Assembly (NCBI GenBank): GCA_963545565.1
Contig: CAUUJV010000006.1
Span: forward strand, 1-64,000
Direction of reading: 5' to 3'
Origin: CAUUJV01 sp963545565
GTDB taxonomy: Bacteria; Actinomycetota; Actinomycetes; Actinomycetales; Bifidobacteriaceae
DNA: 64,000 nt
The translations under genes and the position numbers were made by a program. Within the stretch, counting starts at the first letter, position 1. Each line of letters starts with the position of its first letter. Of the stretch, positions 61,401-64,000 are shown in pieces. The notes under the pieces were generated by a model. It saw only the letters and a list, made by a program, of their open reading frames with translations, was not told where the DNA came from and searched no databases.

Positions 61401-61690
61401 GCTATGGTGCAATCTATGTCACTGGGGTAGATCATGGCGGTTATGATGCTGTCACTTCGAATATTGTTGCGAGTGATGGCACAGAGCAGGTAATTGACAA
61501 TAATTCCGGAACGTATATTCGCCTATCGTTGCAAGACATGTCTCAGCAGGGTATTTCGCAGTCTAGTCAAAAAGCTGCAGAAAAATCAGTGCTTCGACGA
61601 GTATGGATAGGTGCGTTGATTGTGACGGCACTGGGATACATTCTTGTTGCATTCCCGCGCGCGCGAAAGTTTGGTGAGGAGCGAGCATGA
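58448..61690 (+). CDS. Giant membrane-bound family 2 glycosyltransferase
   Basis: This 1080-residue protein has an N-terminal GT2 nucleotide-sugar domain: VAAVITVEQDRRFFAQTLSSVLSQTTVPSIVIIADCSEN, a catalytic acidic cluster in LLHDDSRPYDATYLETLV, QDVYAVSLAGALVSLSEWMRLG, and FGQSRDFCRRVCLSGGRVLVTPKARIAHRRA. A charged loop (DKDGDGVIDHSRR) precedes about a dozen helices (residues about 440–860) and an extracytoplasmic C-terminal domain. The layout is that of actinobacterial large GT2 proteins next to LCP, DUF5719 and WhiB genes. It probably builds a cell-wall glycopolymer; the sugar is unknown. Its stop overlaps the next start by 4 bases. Confidence 0.88.
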   Translation: MSEFIDNTLELRDAVEKIAAAAPTNSQQTVEPSVAAVITVEQDRRFFAQTLSSVLSQTTVPSIVIIADCSENAGSSASSFSLSLPHYASDKAYVNVNSFDGADGQGLTNTQALRLNMRTVDIRIVPVSAHSFAQAVDAGLAQAQVSSHIRFLWLLHDDSRPYDATYLETLVQTARNTPSAVVIGSKQLDWSGKNLHNVGYYAAPRHRVNSLVVDGEADQEQYDGRQDVYAVSLAGALVSLSEWMRLGPSAQMGTFGQSRDFCRRVCLSGGRVLVTPKARIAHRRARLEGIRTHNGEAIEEVDKDGDGVIDHSRRTYAQQIAVRDAYFYSDVSAIRWFYLWIIRLIRSWGVFIRLLTHKKPYQAWCELLAPWKTLVAFPSFMAVRRLVASQSSVSLRQLGVLMAHNEQINLWKERTAAFEDEQYRPILSSLACKHLRERRVLRYSLAILMMLVAFISVLIMYRSLLTGIFSGEALSSATLIPTGATMSQLMHSATTGWTYGYGSGTTAAPLPFLLVLVLFSVFTGGHVSIAYSVIVLAAAPCSAFAFWALAGIVTRSNVVRIAAGLVWASFLGILGLYATANLPMLVVGIFLPAAFAFVCKAVGMYRTDQPAVPTPSAQSAAWAALCFAVSVAAEPQLILVVLSLSIIFFFVVRSRRRVFWAIPIPSLVVIAPTLVEIIQGAFSGAYRQLFADAMIPSTSNSGTYATNVHSFLYLVLNTLGVSVKSTALPTVLKILTIITVIVLIVLALISLFIPSVLRLSRMMWITVLVGMILAIASSRITIAVEANTAIAGSALPGLAVAMIGLLIAACMVTGCGVKVFNPLSRKAQIDLEEGKITARDHALAAARQTAQRVLRIFMSLVLLTIAGVWSWSTLQSFSTSNTVKTSSSLPLISQDYLGRASRYRILTIDATSETSASYTVMRTSRGDIIDASPSVWAQQVSAAHSGNVTVSFKQAQKVDKKVQNYVAQLLADSSDEAIQGLSQLGYGAIYVTGVDHGGYDAVTSNIVASDGTEQVIDNNSGTYIRLSLQDMSQQGISQSSQKAAEKSVLRRVWIGALIVTALGYILVAFPRARKFGEERA

Positions 61691-63363
61691 GTAATTCACG
61701 GTTGAATCCGCAGGAAGATATTTCCCAGGCCTCATCAGATACGGCGATTACTTCTCGCGGCGATGGTAATAAAGTTGATGAAACCGCAACTCATTCACAT
61801 ACATGGCATACTGTTCGAACAGTTGGCCTTGCAGGGGTTTCTCTTGTAATTATTGTGGGTTTATGCATTTTTGTTGGTATTTCATCAACAATTAAATATC
61901 CTATTGATATTCGTAATGTCACGAATTCAACAACTCATTCTGTGAAGCAAACACAAATTATGCAGTATTGCCCAGCGCAAATGAAACTGGCAGATTCTGA
62001 CGCTTATGGCGACTCTGAATATCAGGCTACGGAGGGAGACCTTACCGGATCTACGCTTGTAACCGCTTTCGGATCTGTCTTCTCTTCAAACCTTGTCCAA
62101 GTTTCTGATGCCTCGCAGGTACAAGCTGTTGCTTCAGGCTCAGACTCTTCATCTGCAGGGACGAGCAATGATGACTATTTGGCACATGTTTTAGGAACGT
62201 CTTCACAGTCATCCTACTGGTTCAATACTCAAATTTTGAGCGCAGATCAAGGTAATGGTGCAGTAGGTTCTACAGCTTCATGGGCAACTACTGGTGATTT
62301 GACTGGCATTGCTTCAACCACCTGCGTTACAAGCGCTTTGAAGCAGTCTTTCCTTGTCCCTTCAGCATCTAGTGGGTGGGCGCAGCAGCTTGTTATTGCG
62401 AATAGTTCAACAAAAGCTACTACTGTTACGTTGACTGCTTATAGTGCTGATTCTTCCGGTAAGTTAGCTTTGCTCACGAACGCTACATCAACAGTTGCAG
62501 CATCGTCTGAAACAACGGTGAATCTTAGTGCTGCGATTCAAGATCAAAATGCTGCATATATTACCCTGACCAGTAGCGTCACGCCTGTTGCCGCTGTTGT
62601 TCGTGTCAATCATGTTGATGGTTTGACAGCTAAGGGAATCGACTATGCTAATGCTATAAGCACAACAAGTAAGCAGCAAGTCATTCCAACGGTTGATGGG
62701 GCTTCAGCTGTCTCCCTTTCATTGTTTGCAAAAAAGTCTGGCACCGTGAAAGTTTCTTGGATAACGGAGGATGGTTTAGCTGCCGCTAAGACTATTTCAA
62801 TTGATGCAAACCAAGTTTCACTCACTGATTTAGGATCAATTCCTAGTAAAGCAAAGGCTATTTATATCAATTCGAGTGTTGCTGTAAGTGCATCAGCTGA
62901 ATTGGATACTTCTCAAAGTGGACAATCTGACTTTGCTCTTATCAACGGACAAAACGGTGCGGAATTACGAGGCTTGACTATTCCAAGTAGTACTTCCGCT
63001 AACGTTACTGTTACAAACACTTCTTCGAAAGATATTAGTGCCCGCATTAAAAGCTACAATTCCTCGTCAAAACATGTAGGAACCAAAACTATTACTATTC
63101 CAGCACAGTCAAGTGTGATGCTTAGTAGTAGTTCCTTAGGGGATTCGGTTGCAGCTATTACTGCTCAGCGAATTGGAACAGATTCTCAAGAGGATGAAGA
63201 GGGCACAAATGTTGAAGAGGGCTCTATTGTGCTGGGTGCAACATTGTCAAATTCGTCTTTGAATGATGCAGATACTCGTGCGATAACGGCTTTAGAATCT
63301 ACCTCATTGCAGCCGTCTGTCACAAGAATCAATACTAGTTTCAGCAATTCACTCGTTAACTAG
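61687..63363 (+). CDS. DUF5719-like envelope protein
   Basis: The 558-residue protein has a cytoplasmic N-terminus of about 45 residues, one helix (VGLAGVSLVIIVGLCIFVGISS), and a large Ser/Thr/Ala-rich extracytoplasmic part with beta-strand-like segments (WAQQLVIANSSTKATTVTLTAYSADSSGKL, AAVVRVNHVDGLTAKGIDYANA, VSLSLFAKKSGTVKVSWITEDG). It matches the DUF5719 pattern found next to large GT2 proteins in Actinobacteria. The function is unknown; operon coupling through a 4-base overlap suggests a role with the glycosyltransferase. A single Cys pair (YCP, TTC) may form a disulfide. Confidence 0.82.
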   Translation: MSNSRLNPQEDISQASSDTAITSRGDGNKVDETATHSHTWHTVRTVGLAGVSLVIIVGLCIFVGISSTIKYPIDIRNVTNSTTHSVKQTQIMQYCPAQMKLADSDAYGDSEYQATEGDLTGSTLVTAFGSVFSSNLVQVSDASQVQAVASGSDSSSAGTSNDDYLAHVLGTSSQSSYWFNTQILSADQGNGAVGSTASWATTGDLTGIASTTCVTSALKQSFLVPSASSGWAQQLVIANSSTKATTVTLTAYSADSSGKLALLTNATSTVAASSETTVNLSAAIQDQNAAYITLTSSVTPVAAVVRVNHVDGLTAKGIDYANAISTTSKQQVIPTVDGASAVSLSLFAKKSGTVKVSWITEDGLAAAKTISIDANQVSLTDLGSIPSKAKAIYINSSVAVSASAELDTSQSGQSDFALINGQNGAELRGLTIPSSTSANVTVTNTSSKDISARIKSYNSSSKHVGTKTITIPAQSSVMLSSSSLGDSVAAITAQRIGTDSQEDEEGTNVEEGSIVLGATLSNSSLNDADTRAITALESTSLQPSVTRINTSFSNSLVN

Positions 63364-63420
63364 TAGACACCACAATAGAATATTGTATAAAAGGTGATAT
63401 TGTTAGATTCATCTGGTCGA

Positions 63421-63455
63421 CCGTTGGCTGTGGTCTGCCGACTAACAGCTAACGG
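63421..63455. other. Hairpin between convergent genes
   Basis: CCGTTGGCTGT (63421–63431) pairs with ACAGCTAACGG (63445–63455) through 11 pairs with one wobble. It overlaps the stop of the minus-strand gene. There is no U-run, so it is only terminator-like. Confidence 0.4.
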
Positions 63456-63952
63456 TTATAAGAGGGATCAATGTCTTCAGGATTGTAACCACTTAGCTCA
63501 GAAAGTTGGCGGACAATTTCGTCTCGCACATACAATTCCAAATCTAAGCGTGAATGTGAACGAGATTCAATGGGCAACCTGTACAGCACAATACGTGCGG
63601 GGATTGAATGACGGGCTGGAAAGCTTTGTGACAGCGCTACTGTAGCTTCTTCCCACACAAGGGGAGAAGAGGGGGGTACATCTTCAACTGCACACTGCAC
63701 GCCTTGGAGGAGCTCAGGCCATGCGCGTTGAAGGCGTCTCAACTGTGCTGCAACAAGGTTGTCGAATATCCCTGAATGTGTTCTGAATCGAGGTAATCGG
63801 AGACCGTACAGGGGTTGGCGTATTCCGCGCCCATGCCGGTCACGGTATCTACGCTGATTCCATGGAACGATTGAAGAGTCAAAGTTTGAAGGTTGATTCT
63901 GCGAAACTTCATGGTTCTTAGATGATCCTAGTGACTCGACCTTGTTACTCAT
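63449..63952 (-). CDS. Metallopeptidase-family (zincin-like, DUF1025) protein lacking HExxH
   Basis: The 167-residue protein matches the actinobacterial group annotated as metallopeptidase family. It shows RRYRDRHGRGIRQPLYGLRLPRFRTHSGIFDNLVAAQLRRLQRAWPELLQGVQCAVEDVPPSSP, then PARIVLYRLPIESRSHSRLDLELYVRDEIVRQLSELSGYNPEDIDP. Where active zincins have HExxH, this reads RDEIVRQLSEL, so zinc is not bound in the standard way and activity as a protease is unlikely. A disordered N-terminus of about 30 residues precedes the domain. It lies convergent to the DUF5719 gene. Confidence 0.78.
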   Translation of the reverse strand: MSNKVESLGSSKNHEVSQNQPSNFDSSIVPWNQRRYRDRHGRGIRQPLYGLRLPRFRTHSGIFDNLVAAQLRRLQRAWPELLQGVQCAVEDVPPSSPLVWEEATVALSQSFPARHSIPARIVLYRLPIESRSHSRLDLELYVRDEIVRQLSELSGYNPEDIDPSYNR

Positions 63953-64000
63953 GGTTTTAGCATAGCGTGTTGTTTGAATTAGCGTATTTTGTGAGTTTGT

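Noticed and set aside
63394..63645. An 83-codon plus-strand frame after the DUF5719 gene
   Set aside because: It overlaps the conserved zincin-like gene on the minus strand and resembles no family.
1..64000. CRISPR array, prophage or insertion sequence
   Set aside because: No spaced direct-repeat array, transposase, integrase or phage structural gene was recognised anywhere in the window.

Overview
The window looks like a chromosomal segment of a low-GC member of the Bifidobacteriaceae, most like Gardnerella. The actinobacterial signs are a WhiB regulator, a PdtaS-type histidine kinase, the DivIC–DUF501–Ppx run after enolase, and two LytR-CpsA-Psr proteins beside a giant GT2 glycosyltransferase and a DUF5719 protein. 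AT-rich codon use and the order leuS–comEA–comEC–holA–tsaE–tsaB–rimI–tsaD fit that family. The genus is an inference and was not tested by any search.

Layout. 1–710: the end of a membrane protein with a Ser/Thr-rich tail, then tRNA-Ala. 888–3613: an accessory patch whose genes look Firmicutes-like: hicB, a frameshifted hicA, a xenobiotic acetyltransferase, a broken membrane-protein gene and a frameshifted metallo-beta-lactamase-fold gene. 3.8–15.5 kb: corA, a solute-binding lipoprotein, leuS, comEA/comEC, holA and the t6A genes. 15.6–21.2 kb: a divergent P-type ATPase, tRNA-Arg, malY, nhaA and a LOG-family gene. 21.2–28.8 kb, mostly minus strand: a methyltransferase, frdB/frdA without membrane anchors, ogt, and dprA–comM–yraN. 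28.9–36.3 kb: pyridoxamine kinase, metY, a ROK regulator and an unusual two-module histidine kinase with its response regulator. 36.3–49.3 kb: housekeeping genes including proC, ychF, pth, mfd, eno, divIC and ppx, then tRNA-Leu. 49.4–53.3 kb: an FKBP, greA, hemolysin III, pdtaS and whiB. 53.3–64 kb: an orphan EccC/FtsK-like ATPase, two LCP proteins, the GT2 protein, DUF5719 and a degenerate zincin-like protein, probably an envelope glycopolymer locus.

How the parts work together. comEA, comEC, dprA and comM are four DNA-uptake or recombination functions in two clusters, which suggests a competence pathway. tsaE/B/D with rimI make the t6A tRNA modification and acetylate a ribosomal protein. 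malY and metY handle sulfur amino acids, and frdAB reduces fumarate or oxidises succinate. corA, nhaA, the P-type ATPase and the CDF exporter cover cation balance.

Most notable: (1) several independent small lesions confined to the 1.2–2.8 kb patch while every neighbouring core gene reads through; (2) a histidine kinase made of two fused modules, the second with the phospho-accepting His replaced by Gln and no ATPase domain; (3) a four-copy SSSPFG decapeptide insert in the iron-sulfur subunit; (4) a type VII-secretion-like EccC ATPase with no other ESX gene in view; (5) a CRP/GlxR-type palindrome just before eno.
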